Translations under genes and position numbers: made by a program
Shown here: piece after piece, positions 42,905-53,039 of the stretch
Numbering within the stretch: the stretch's first letter is position 1
How the letters are laid out: every line of letters begins with the position of its first letter
Origin: Allolobophora icterica
Lineage: Eukaryota; Annelida; Clitellata; Crassiclitellata; Lumbricidae
Length of the DNA: 64,000 nt
Direction: 5' to 3'
NCBI GenBank assembly: GCA_963556255.1
Contig: OY744609.1
Span: 4,488,910 to 4,552,909, forward strand
The notes under the pieces: model-generated
Database searches by the model: none
The model's input: only the letters and a program-made list of their open reading frames with translations
What the model was told of the DNA's origin: nothing

Positions 42905-43500
42905 TATCCAGTTATATTTCACAAATGTTTAATTTAACATGTGACAGCATTTTAGCATAATATAAAAGTCGTAGTAATGTGTCAAAATTAACTTAATATA
43001 ATGATAGAGAAACACGAGAGTTTTCAAGCTCCCCAACCATAACAACTGATATTTTACCTTTTTTGCATTTTTCAATTGTATTGTATAATGAATATGTGGT
43101 TTCCAAGTCAATTTACTATCAAAATTGTTCCCAAGAATTTGATTTTATTTTCCATTTTCATTTGTTCTTCATCAATCTTAATAGTAACCCTTGATAAATT
43201 ATTTCTTCTGGAGGAAAGGACTCCAGTCTTTTTATTAATGGATATTTTAAAACCATTTTTATTACACCAATCTTGAATAAAATTTATCGATAATTTAATT
43301 TTATTTTATAATATTTTAACATTTTTATGTCCTAAATATATAGCGCTGTCAACAGCAAAGGGAGACATCTCAACACCATCCACACTTGTGGCAACATCGT
43401 TCATTACTTGAAAAGTTTTATTTGATAGTGAAGTTTTGAACCCAGTTAAATCATTTTCCACCATATCCGTAGCCTCCAATAAAACGAAAAGGGATCTTAG
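42905..43500 (-). mobile_element. I/Nimb-like LINE fragment, inverted
   Basis: The minus strand reads, with breaks, SNKTFQV, NDVATSVDGVEMSPFAVDSA, IYLGHKNVKI, NGFKISINKKTGVLSS and TWKPHIHYTIQ. These parallel SNRTFQV, NDIAAGVDGVEMSLFADDSA, IYLGHRNVKI and SWKAHIDYIIE of the LINE at 49,194. The segment carrying the RT QGS block is deleted, and FADD has become FAVD. It lies left of the gypsy element in opposite orientation to the right-hand copy. Confidence 0.78.
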
Positions 43501-43836
43501 ATAGCGTTGGTGTTACTTAATTTAAAGGTGTCCTAACAACGCATATGTATGTGATGACATTCGCGCTATTGATATGTTTTTAAAGAAATCTTTTGAAGCT
43601 TATAATTTTTTTACGCTTTTCTCACATTTCGTAATAAAAACCAGAATGTTGCTATCGCTAATTTCTTATATCGTTTTCCAGCTTGTTGTGTCCATCGCAA
43701 GATAAACGCTCTCGAATGTATGGAATATAACTGTGCTGCCACCTAGCGAATGCGAATGAAAAACGCTGTCGATTGTATACGAAGTAACCGATGCTGTTTC
43801 GCGCGATGCAGCCAAACGGCCACTGCTAAACATGCA
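43501..43836. other. Left flank of the gypsy element
   Basis: It carries one TTTAAAGGTGTCCTAA motif (43,518) and unassigned sequence ending ...AAACATGCA. It is neither LINE coding sequence nor related to the right flank of the gypsy element. Confidence 0.5.
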
Positions 43837-44565
43837 TGTCGCAATCGGAGGTCGCCCTGTCGTGTGTTTGCCGTGTGTTGATGTCGACCCTCGATTGCTT
43901 GTTCTTTTACTTGCACTTTTATTTAACGTGCCTAACTTTTCTATAGAAGATTCACGACGAACTTTGTTTAATTAATAAATGAATTTAATTAAAGAAACAA
44001 ATATATATACACTAACTCTACGGGAACTTCCACGTAGTATTAAAGCGTTTAGATATTAAATCGGACTATCTCAAATGTTGCTTCGTACAGCCTAACTACA
44101 GATCGTTCTTTCGCGTCAGTCTCTGAATCTGACGGACTAATACTCTGCCGCCGCCGCTGGTCGTTCCTTCCGATGTTGATCGCTCGACCGATGTTCACAC
44201 GTCGCGTTCGTCAGTAGTAACAGTCCCGTGTTCTCCGTTCCCTTCTGTTAAGTAGGAACTCCAGCGTGCATCAGTCAGCCCCCCTCCCCACGTCAAGCTA
44301 TCGTCAATTAGTGTCAGATTGCTCCTCGATACGCGGGTCGTCGCTCGCCTGCAGCGCGGGCGGTGTCTGGTTACACCATAGCCGCGAGGTGTCCTATTAC
44401 ACCTTGGCTGTGTGGTGTCCGATTACACCTGGGCCTCGCTGCCTTCATTGTTGCCCAAGTGGAGACTGGCTTTTCGTCCGTCATCATCCTATCTCGACCG
44501 GCAACGACGCTTACATCATAATGATGATGCCATCTCGTCGTTGTTGTCGATCTCCTCACGCGACA
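43837..44565 (-). repeat. Gypsy 3' LTR
   Basis: It is 729 bp, bounded by TGTCGC...GCGACA. It is collinear with 48,467-49,193; the largest difference is a divergent stretch about 12-40 bases from the left edge. Left neighbour: ...CATGCA. Confidence 0.88.
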
Positions 44566-44576
44566 CCTCCCTTCCC
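44566..44576 (-). other. Gypsy polypurine tract
   Basis: The minus strand reads GGGAAGGGAGG directly against the LTR start TGTCGCG, the expected second-strand primer position. It independently confirms the LTR boundary at 44,565. Confidence 0.72.
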
Positions 44577-44756
44577 GGGGGAGGACAAAGCCAGTCATTG
44601 GTTCGCCTCCCGGCTGAGAATGATGTCGTTCCCTCCATCGATTTCCTCCAGACCATGTCCTCGTCGTTCCCATGAAAATACAAAATATCAGCACAGTTAG
44701 AAATTATATTTACAGTTGTCGTGGGGCCTTACATGGTAGTCCGCCTTCTTCCTCAA

Positions 44757-47700
44757 TCATAGTCTGGACAAAAGATCAGCGGGAATATTCAGCGCCCCAG
44801 GACGATATTTAAAAGCGATATCAAAGTCCTGGAGTGCCAGAGCCCATCTCGCAAGTTTAGCACTTGTGGGCGTAGAAGCAGTTAGGAAAGTCAAGGGATT
44901 GTGATCAGAATAGAGGGTGGTCCTTGACATAAAAATCCAATTCCTAAACTTCTTCAACGCAAAGATTACAGCATACGCTTCGCGTTCCACAGTGGACCAA
45001 CGCGCTTGCGTAGCATCTAATTTAGAACTGGCGAAACATATTGGCCGTTCTGTTCCATCGTCTTGAATTTGGAATAAGCAGCAACCGACTGCTTTGTCTG
45101 AAGCGTCAGTCGATAAACCAAACTCTTTGCCGTAGTCAATTGTCTGCAAACATACAGCGTTATTCAAATCGTGCGTAAGTTTATCTAGCGCATTTTGATG
45201 TTCAATTCGCCAGGGTATCTTAGCAGGCACCGATTTCTGGGTCAAGTCAGTGAGAATTCTGGCTGTCTCAGCCAGGTTAGGGATGAAGTTCCTAAAATAA
45301 CTGAAGAAGCCAATTAATCTCCGTATGTCCTTTTTGGACTCGGGTTGAGGGATTTTCCCTAGCCCTGCGATTTTCATAGGATCCGGTTCAATGCTCCCTG
45401 ATCCGATCAGGTGACCTACAAACGTTGTTTGTCGCCTAGCAAACGAACTCTTCTTAATGTTAAGGGTCAGACCCGACTGTTGAATAGTCATTAAGTATTT
45501 CTCTAGGTGTTTCATGTGATCCGGCCACGTCATCGAGTGTACTGCCATGTCATCCACAAACGTCTCAGTGAAGTCGCGAATGGGATGAAGGACCTTTGAC
45601 ATGCATCGGATAAAAGAATTTGAGGCTGACTTTAAACCAAAGGGCAGTCGTACGAACTCAAATAGGCCAGCGTCACATACGAAGGCTGATAACCAACGAG
45701 AGTCCTTGTGGAGTCCAATCTGGTAGTATCCTTGACGTGCGTCAAAGCAGGATATGTAGTTTGCACTTCCTACCTTCTGTAACACTTCCTGGATGTCGGG
45801 GGTGGGGTATGCGTCACCCGCCGAGAACTTGTTTACATACCGGTAGTCAATGGCCAGTCTTAAACCGCCTTGACCTCCCTTTTTCACAACGCACACAACG
45901 GGACTAGCCATTTCACTATGTGAGGGAGTGATGATACCTAGGGCCAAAAGTTCGCGGATCTGCTTCTCCATCTCCGGTTTGAGCAGTTCCGGCACCTTAT
46001 AGGCTCGCAAACTCTTCGGCCTGAACTCCGCGCTGACAGTGATTGTGTGTTCTAGGACGGGACAGAAACCTGGTTTGTCCGAGAACACATCTGGAAATCT
46101 GTCTAACAGACTAAACAGCTGTTTCCGCTCGGGTACCGTTAAGTGTGCAACGGCAATAGGGTCTACTTGTTCACTGGGCCTTGTCTGCCTCGTGACGAAG
46201 CTACCCACCGCTTCCCCGTGACCGAAGTCTTCGTCCTTCTCGAACAGAATGGAGCAATTGTTAATCAATGCTTGCTGCATTCTTTCGTTATATTTGCGAA
46301 TCCGATTTGCGTGTAGTAAGCGGCTTTTGCCCCCTATTTCCACGATGTATGTGTAGGGCGATTTCACCTGAGCGATGATGGCCGGGCCTTGCCATTGGCC
46401 CTCCTTCTTTGCTCCTCGCGCTTCCGGTGATTGGATGATGACTTTGTCTATTCTCTCTTTAGGCAAGCACAGTTGTTTTACAGAATGCCCAGCTATTTTG
46501 TCTTTATAAAAGGGCAAATTGTCTTCAGTGAAGAAGCTCTTCGCCCCAATTTTCCCGTGGGCCAAGAATGGTGCTAGTGTCGAACATTGTGCTTGTTCGG
46601 CCGCCATCTTGTTTCTGCCTACTATTGTGTCTTCCTTGGGTGGGGGTGGTATCTCAGGATTGAAGAATAGCTCTTCATTATCCGTTTCTTCGGGACCGAT
46701 TTCTCCTACACTCCCACTGTCTGCTTGAGCGCCCGTGAAGTAATCCTCGCCTATCAGCGTCCTAAGTCCCTCTACCTCCTCCCCTCTCTCCTCTTCCTCA
46801 CTCGTCTCAGTCCTTGCGACCGCCTGCGCTTCTGAAATTTGATCTATTTCAGGAGCGCTGGCCGCGTGACTCGAGTACAACGCTGTCTCGCGCAGCAAGT
46901 CGGCTGTAGTGGGCGTGATAATTAACGGTTCATTAAGGTCTTTAATGAGTGCCGCCCATATCCGAACATCAGGGGCGTAATTTACCTCCCCCTCCCTATC
47001 CTCGCCGGCCTGAGACCCCTTTAGTCTCAGCCGCACCACGTCCACAATCATTGATTGACCGTTCAGCCCCTTCACCTCTATCTGCTTGACCACAGGTAGG
47101 TTGAGCGGCCTGATTAGTTCTGCTCGCGCACAATTGTATTCGGCCCCGCTATCTATTAGAGACGATGTCACAGGGAGCCCCGTAATATACACTTTCATGT
47201 ACTCTCTTACATAAGTCTCCTCCACGTCAATGCAATCCGGGCTTGTCGGCAATGCATGTTGGTCTATCTCTTGTATCAATGGCGGTCCGTCTTGTCGCGT
47301 CTCGCTTTGTCTGTCTGCCTGTCTGTCTTGAGCTCTGGTCACGGTTGGCTGGACCGCACACGCGCTCACCTGCTTGCTTCTAGCTCGTTCCTCCTCATCT
47401 TCTCTCCTCCACTTCTCCTCAAGCACTCTGAGTCTTTCTTCTCTGCTTCGTCTCTCCTCCTGAAGCCTTATTTTCTCTGCTTCCTCTTTCTCTTCTCTCC
47501 TCTGCTTCTCTTCAAGCAGCCTGAGCTTCTCAGCCTGCTTCTCCTCATCTTCTCTCCTCCACTTCTCCTCAAGCATTCTGAGTCTTTCTTCGTTCCTCTT
47601 TTTCTCTTCTTCGATCCGCCTGCGTTCCTTTTCACTGCTTCTCTTCACCGCTCTCTCCGCTGCCTCTCTCTGGTATATTGTTAGTTCTAACATGACCCGC

Positions 47701-47939
47701 CGCATTTGCCTTGCCGGGCTCATACTGCTACCTGGGCTACCTGTGCTTACTTTCTCACTTACTTCTGGCGGGATCTCCCTTCCAGAAACAATTATTTCAG
47801 CACTAGCCTCTTGGAGCTGGTCCATCCTCATGGAACCCAATTCCTCCTCTCCTAGTCCCTTCTTTATCAGATATGCGACTAGTCTGTGACGGGGCATGTT
47901 CAGCACCTTCACTCTTTTCCCTATCGACAACTTATCCAT
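44757..47939 (-). CDS. Gypsy Gag-Pol polyprotein, 1,060 codons, integrase core and capsid missing
   Basis: Residues 1-90 are a Gag-like N-terminus, and 95-190 a charged coiled coil of repeated 'EEKWRREDEE'-type units. No capsid homology or CCHC knuckle follows. The protease active site is at 263-265 (LIDSGAEYN). Residues ~440-500 resemble the start of integrase (YKDKIAGHSVKQLCLPKERI), and ~515-550 match an integrase C-terminal GPY/F-type module (WQGPAIIAQVKSPYTYIVE). The zinc finger and DDE core that belong between them are absent. RT spans ~630-830, with LRLAIDYRYVN, RLPFGLKSAS and the catalytic FVDD (794-797). RNase H spans ~935-1060 with D945, E987, D1012 and SDHNPLTFLT. The stop follows NIPADLLSRL. 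RT and RNase H look intact, but without integrase it cannot insert alone. Confidence 0.85.
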   Translation of the reverse strand: MDKLSIGKRVKVLNMPRHRLVAYLIKKGLGEEELGSMRMDQLQEASAEIIVSGREIPPEVSEKVSTGSPGSSMSPARQMRRVMLELTIYQREAAERAVKRSSEKERRRIEEEKKRNEERLRMLEEKWRREDEEKQAEKLRLLEEKQRREEKEEAEKIRLQEERRSREERLRVLEEKWRREDEEERARSKQVSACAVQPTVTRAQDRQADRQSETRQDGPPLIQEIDQHALPTSPDCIDVEETYVREYMKVYITGLPVTSSLIDSGAEYNCARAELIRPLNLPVVKQIEVKGLNGQSMIVDVVRLRLKGSQAGEDREGEVNYAPDVRIWAALIKDLNEPLIITPTTADLLRETALYSSHAASAPEIDQISEAQAVARTETSEEEERGEEVEGLRTLIGEDYFTGAQADSGSVGEIGPEETDNEELFFNPEIPPPPKEDTIVGRNKMAAEQAQCSTLAPFLAHGKIGAKSFFTEDNLPFYKDKIAGHSVKQLCLPKERIDKVIIQSPEARGAKKEGQWQGPAIIAQVKSPYTYIVEIGGKSRLLHANRIRKYNERMQQALINNCSILFEKDEDFGHGEAVGSFVTRQTRPSEQVDPIAVAHLTVPERKQLFSLLDRFPDVFSDKPGFCPVLEHTITVSAEFRPKSLRAYKVPELLKPEMEKQIRELLALGIITPSHSEMASPVVCVVKKGGQGGLRLAIDYRYVNKFSAGDAYPTPDIQEVLQKVGSANYISCFDARQGYYQIGLHKDSRWLSAFVCDAGLFEFVRLPFGLKSASNSFIRCMSKVLHPIRDFTETFVDDMAVHSMTWPDHMKHLEKYLMTIQQSGLTLNIKKSSFARRQTTFVGHLIGSGSIEPDPMKIAGLGKIPQPESKKDIRRLIGFFSYFRNFIPNLAETARILTDLTQKSVPAKIPWRIEHQNALDKLTHDLNNAVCLQTIDYGKEFGLSTDASDKAVGCCLFQIQDDGTERPICFASSKLDATQARWSTVEREAYAVIFALKKFRNWIFMSRTTLYSDHNPLTFLTASTPTSAKLARWALALQDFDIAFKYRPGALNIPADLLSRL

Positions 47940-48449
47940 CTTCCAACAGTCCGCTCACTAATAGAAAAAGATAAGTAAGTTAGAGGAGAGTCACCGCTGG
48001 TCAGAACTCAAAGAAAACAACGTCCTAAAATTCTACCACAAATACAACAAGAACAGAACTGAGCAAAAGGAGCTACGCAAAAGCCTCGGCTATTCGCACA
48101 CCAATCCTCATCCAGACCTCAACCGCAACCTCACAGATTACCACGACTACCAGTAAGGACTTACCCTCTGATACGTCGAGCGTGTTCCGTCTTTTGGTAT
48201 CTTGGCTGATCCGCTGTCCTCCGTTGCCACTCCCGTCCGTCGTTGCTAGCGATGGTCGGTCGTCCGTTGGCGCTCTTGTTCCTCGTCCTTGCCTGTTGCT
48301 GTCGGTTCCTTCGAGTCCTTCGTCCTCAGGAGTCCGGCACTCGATTTCTCCAGTTGCGAAGGGTTGTATTCGCCGCTGGTCCCGATCTGTTGAGATTCCT
48401 CTTTCCGTTTCCGGTTCCGCTTTTCGTCGTGACGTCTTCAGTTGAAAAT
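47940..48449 (-). other. Gypsy leader between PBS and ORF
   Basis: About 510 bases lie between the primer site and the start codon. A 157-codon minus-strand ORF here (48,073-48,546) has no recognisable Gag features and runs across the primer binding site into the LTR, so it is probably fortuitous. Confidence 0.55.
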
Positions 48450-48465
48450 CCTGTCGACTGCGCCA
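48450..48465 (-). other. Gypsy primer binding site (tRNA-Ser-like)
   Basis: The minus strand reads TGGCGCAGTCGACAGG one base after the 5' LTR end. Its complement ends CGACTGCGCCA, which fits the acceptor stem, discriminator and CCA of metazoan serine tRNAs. The tRNA assignment rests on memory of tRNA-Ser ends, not a search. Confidence 0.6.
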
Positions 48466-48466
48466 A

Positions 48467-49193
48467 TGTCGCAATCTGAGGTTTCCAGTCGTGGCGTTAG
48501 CCGTGTGTTGATGTCGACCCTCGATTGCTTGTTCTTTTACTTGCACTTTTATTTAACGTGCCTAACTTTTCTATAGAAGATTCACGACGAACTTTGTTTA
48601 ACTAATAAATGAATTTAATTAAAGAAACAAATATATATACACTAACTCTACGGGAACTTCCCCGTAGTATTAAAGCGTTTAGATATTAAATCGGACTATC
48701 TCAAATGTTGCTTCGTACAGCCTAACTACAGATCGTTCTTTCGCGTCAGTCTCTGAATCTGACGGACTAATACTCTGCCGCCCCGCTGGTCGTTCCTCCC
48801 GATGTTTCTCGCTCGACCGATGTTCACACGTCGCGTTCGTCAGCAGTACAAGTCCCGTGTTCTCCTCTTCCTTCCGTTAAGTAGGAACTTCAGCGTGCAT
48901 CGGTCAGCCCCCTCCCCACGTCAAGCTATCATCAATTAGTGTCAGATTGCTCCTCGAGACACGGGTCGTCGCTCGCCTGCAGCGCGGGCGGTGTCTGGTT
49001 ACACCATAGCCGCGAGGTGTCCTATTACACCTTGGCTGTGTGGTGTCCGATTACACCTCGGCCTAGCTGCCTTCATTGTTGACCCAGTGGAGACTGGCTT
49101 TTCGTCCGTCATCATTCCATCTCGACCGCCAACGACGCTTACATCATAATGATGATGCCATCTCGTCGTTGTCGTCGATCTCCTCACGCGACA
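48467..49193 (-). repeat. Gypsy 5' LTR
   Basis: It is 727 bp, complete from TGTCGC to GCGACA. It abuts LINE sequence (GTTTTATCTTAATGAATTG) at 49,194 with no repeat of the left flank CATGCA. Confidence 0.87.
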
Positions 49194-52100
49194 GTTTTAT
49201 CTTAATGAATTGAAACAAGCAATTAGATCAGCTAAAAATAATAAGTCACCAGGTGATGATAAACTACCTTATGAATTATTAAAACATCTCCATAATGATG
49301 CTCTTAATACCCTATTAATATTTTATAATGAAATCTGGGAGGAAGGGAAATTGCCAATTGACTGGCATCATGCCATTATCCTACCATTATTAAAACCTAA
49401 TAAAAACGCATCGATTCCAGAATCTTATCGACCTATATCACTGACTCCAACACTTTGTAAAGTTATGGAAACAATGGTAACAAAACGTCTTCAATGGTTT
49501 TTGGGAAAAAAATAACCTTATTTCAAAAAATCAGTCTGGCTTTCGAAAATATAGAAGTACAAATGATCAAATCCTTAAACTTCAGGATACTATTCTTAAA
49601 AAAATTAAAAATAAAGAACATGTTTTAGCTATTTTTATTGACTTTGAAAGAGCATATGACATGTTACATGTACCTACCCTTTTAAATAAAATTCAGCATT
49701 TGGGAATAGTGGGTAATACATTTAACTGGATTGAAAACTTTCTTTCAAATAGAACTTTTCAAGTGAAAGTTGGGGCAGAACTTTCTGATAAATGTATACA
49801 ACAGAATGGTACACCCCAGGGTTCGGTAATATCTCCTCTTTTATTCTTGCTAATGATAAATGATATTGCTGCAGGTGTGGATGGTGTAGAGATGTCACTG
49901 TTTGCTGATGATAGTGCTATTTATTTAGGACATAGAAATGTTAAAATATTACAAAATAAAATTCAATTATCGATGAATTTAATACAAAATTGGTGTAATA
50001 AAAATGGTTTTAAAATATCTATTAATAAAACGACTGGAGTCCTTTTCTCCAAAAGTAATAATTTATCAAGGATTACTATTAAAATTGATAAAGAACAAAT
50101 TAAAATGGAAAATGAGGTCAAATTCTTGGGAGTAATTTTTGACAGTAAATTGAGTTGGAAAGCACATATTGATTATATAATTGAAAAATGCAAAAAGAGG
50201 TTAAATCTCATAAGAGCAATCAGTGGTTATGGTTGGGGAGCTTGTAAGAAAACTCTCTTAACCATCTATAGAGCTTTAATTAGGTCTATTTTAGATTATG
50301 GCGATGTTGCTTATTCATCTGCCTGTAAATCTTACCTGGATAAACTTTCCTGTATTCAAACTGAGGCACTTAGATTATGTTGTGGAACCCCTAGGGGTAC
50401 TGCAGCCTCAGCACTTCAAAATGAATGTGGGGAGTTACCTCTTCATTTAAGACGACTCCAAAATTCAATAAAATGTGGGACTAAAATTTTGGGTAATAAA
50501 TTTCACATAAATACAGCAACAATGGAAAATCACTGGACAAACATTTTTAGGACTCCTGAGAGTAAGGAGCATTCCATTTATACTCGTACTTTTGAATTTT
50601 TTTCATCACTTAATACATCATTCATTGGCCCTTCCTTCCCTTCTGAACCTCTTTGGTGTAACAAACAAGTAGAGGTTGATTTAACTCTGAGTAAGTTAAT
50701 AAATAAGAAAATTGATCATCCAGAATTTTTAAAGCAATCTGCTTTAGAATTAGTTTCTAAATACGACTCTTACGTACATATCTATACTGATGGGTCAAAG
50801 GTAGATCATAGTGTTTCTGCTGCCTTTACAGTACCAAGTTTAAATATAGATAAAAAATTCAGATTATGTAACAACTCCAGTATTTATGCCGCAGAGTTGA
50901 CTGCAATTATAGAAACTGTTACATGGATTTTAAACTCCGAATGTTATAGGAATTGTCAATTTGCGATTTTTTCTGATTCATTGAGTGTTCTTACATCAAT
51001 TAAAGAGTCTTATTCTCAGTCTAGACCTGCTTTATTGAATGATTTATTATCTCTCATTAACAAACTAAATTCTAATCAAATAAGATTTATTTGGATACCA
51101 AGTCACATTGACTTGACAGGCAATGATCGAGCAGATACTTTGGCTAAAGAAGCCCTGAATATTGATATTAATTCTACTAATTATCTTGAACTTTCAGAAA
51201 TTTTTACTTTAATTAAACTTTATATAGTAAATAAATGGCAATTAGAATATGTTAATGATAATAGAGGACATTTTTATAAATCTATATGTCCAATTGTAAG
51301 TACAGATATTAAATATTTGGAACCTTATAGACATAAAGAAGTCCAAATTTCTAGATTACGTCTGGGAGTGGCGAATACTAATCAAAGGTTGTTTATCATA
51401 AAACGACATTCTAGTGGCTTATGTGATACCTGTCAGGTCAAGGAGACTATTCACCACCTCCTACTTGAATGTAAAAACGAAGATATATCGAAGTTGTTGC
51501 GAGATAAATGTCAACTGTATAAAAGGGACATTTCTATTTCAACCCTTTTGACAGTAAATGTATTACAAAACGAAGTGTATAGGGTAGTTAAACAAATTAC
51601 TAAAGGTCAAATTTTGTAATGATGTTCTTGTGTATTAACCTTAGTTATATCCATTACATATTGGTTATTTGAGAACCTATATAACCGTTTCTTTTCAATT
51701 GCAAGTATATAATGAGAGTGTGATGCTAGTAAATTGCATATATAATACATTGATTAATGAGTATCAATATTACAACCATCCAGCATTTGGTGCTTGGATG
51801 TCGCATATGGTTTGATTTGGTTTATGTATTGGAGTAAAATCAATATTATATTATATAGTGCTGTATTATTGTGTTGCAATAAAGGAAATATACATGTAAT
51901 TGTAACTTGAATGCATTGAAATCAAACTTGAAACAATTATGCTCATATATGCTTTGTTAATTAATAAAACTTATAGTTGAATGTGTTAGATACCTGAACA
52001 ATTTCTTTAAAAAAGGAACTTGGTATAACCATTATGTTTCATTTAATGTGCATGATGTATGTGAAATTTATTACTATTTCATACATGATATGATTGTAGT

Positions 52101-52470
52101 GGCATAAGAGGAATAAGAAATAATCAATTAAACATTTCAAAGATAAAATAAGAATATAATGTAATAATTATAATTATATGTACTGTGCATCTGAAGTTGT
52201 TTAAATATTTCTTGCGAGTGACAATAGTTGGGAAGTACTGTTTAATTTGTATCAAAACAGTTTAGAGCTATGTGTTTTAGAAATAACATTAGATATATTG
52301 CTTTAAATGATGTGACATTATTGATATTGTAAGCTTATGTTTGACACCTTTAAATGGTGTCTTTCGGACAGTATAAGTTTATCGTTTTCTGTAAACTGTA
52401 TTTCTAAATTGTCGTCAACGGCCTTTGGTGTCATAAGACGACGTTAAACTGTGGAATAATAATAATAACG
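49194..52470 (+). mobile_element. I/Nimb-like LINE with RNase H, 5' truncated
   Basis: Coding sequence runs from inside RT to a stop at 51,619, followed by an ~840 bp 3' UTR that ends GTTAAACTGTGGAATAATAA (52,470). Copies of this UTR occur at 12,301, 21,965 and 29,491. No endonuclease or ORF1 is present, because the 5' end stops at the gypsy LTR. The RNase H domain and C-terminal zinc motif place it in the I/Nimb group; that placement is inference. Confidence 0.85.
49200..51619 (+). pseudogene. LINE reverse transcriptase-RNase H, one frameshift
   Basis: Frame 1 (to 49,515) gives KNNKSPGDDKLPYELLKHL and SYRPISLTPTLCKVMETMV, the first RT blocks. A one-base slip in a run of seven A's (about 49,506-49,512) moves the frame. 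The second frame then continues NQSGFRKYRSTNDQ, FIDFERAYDMLH, GTPQGSVISPLLF and SLFADDSAIYLG. The long ORF (ATG 49,661, 652 codons) has the catalytic FADD at residues 81-84 and the thumb to ~270. RNase H spans ~370-500 (YTDGSK D377, E412, D439, GNDRADTLA D492). A CxxC...H...C knuckle (C588, C591, H598, C604) closes it. All catalytic residues survive and only one frameshift was found, so it decayed recently. Confidence 0.85.
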
Positions 52471-53039
52471 TATTCCAATTGATACTCATTAACCAAAGAC
52501 AATTTGAAGGAGTAATCACTGTAATGCGTTTCAAGAACTCTGTCACTGCCCGTACTATGGCAGTGCCAGTCTCAAGCTTGGAGGAAGGAAGAGGGCGACG
52601 ACAATCATCTTTGTTATGACACAGTGTCGTTAAACAGCAACTAACCTAACCACTAAACACTGATTCATTAAAGGAAGGCTTTATTTAGACACTTTTATCA
52701 CATTTCACGTATAGGTTATAATTATGTTCGTCGAAAATATAGTTGCTGTCAACACCTTTAATAAGGTCATATTCTAAGTTATATATGTGCATCGAATGTT
52801 GCTAAACGCTGATCCATGGTATGCAAAGATGTTTACGTGATAGAAGAGGCTGTGCTAGGCCACAGGAACGGTGAGAACTGTTCAAAAAATAATTTCTGTC
52901 GACGTCAGCGGCCTTTGTTGTCATGGATGTCGTTAAACTCTGGATCCATCCATGTATTTCAGAACTCCGTCAACTGCCGTACTCTGGCAATGCCAGTCCC
53001 AAGCCTGGATGAAAAAGGAGGGCAACATTACAGGCCCTG
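52471..53039. other. Interspersed repeats before the triplicated block
   Basis: 52,540-52,650 and 52,890-53,035 are copies of the 'GTCAACGGCCTTTG ... GTTAAACTCTGGATCC ... TGGCAGTGCCAGTCCCAAGC' composite family. No gene is seen. Confidence 0.5.

Larger units (their letters stand above)
43837..49193 (-). mobile_element. Ty3/gypsy LTR retrotransposon, Gmr1-like order, internally deleted
   Basis: The two LTRs (43,837-44,565 and 48,467-49,193) bound a single 1,060-codon minus-strand ORF. The LTRs start TGTCGC and end GCGACA. A primer binding site (48,450-48,465) abuts the 5' LTR, and a polypurine tract (44,566-44,576) abuts the 3' LTR. The protein order is Gag-like coiled coil, protease, integrase remnants, RT, RNase H, with integrase upstream of RT as in Gmr1-like elements. 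Most of Gag and the integrase core are gone without breaking the frame. The flanks show no target duplication. By eye the LTRs differ at a few percent of positions, so the copy is not brand new. Confidence 0.85.

Noticed and set aside
47256..47684. Plus-strand Leu/Ser-rich ORF as a membrane protein
   Set aside because: It is antisense to the charged coiled-coil part of the gypsy ORF.
43837..49193. Endogenous retrovirus with envelope
   Set aside because: No third ORF lies between RNase H and the LTR; only ~190 bp remain there.
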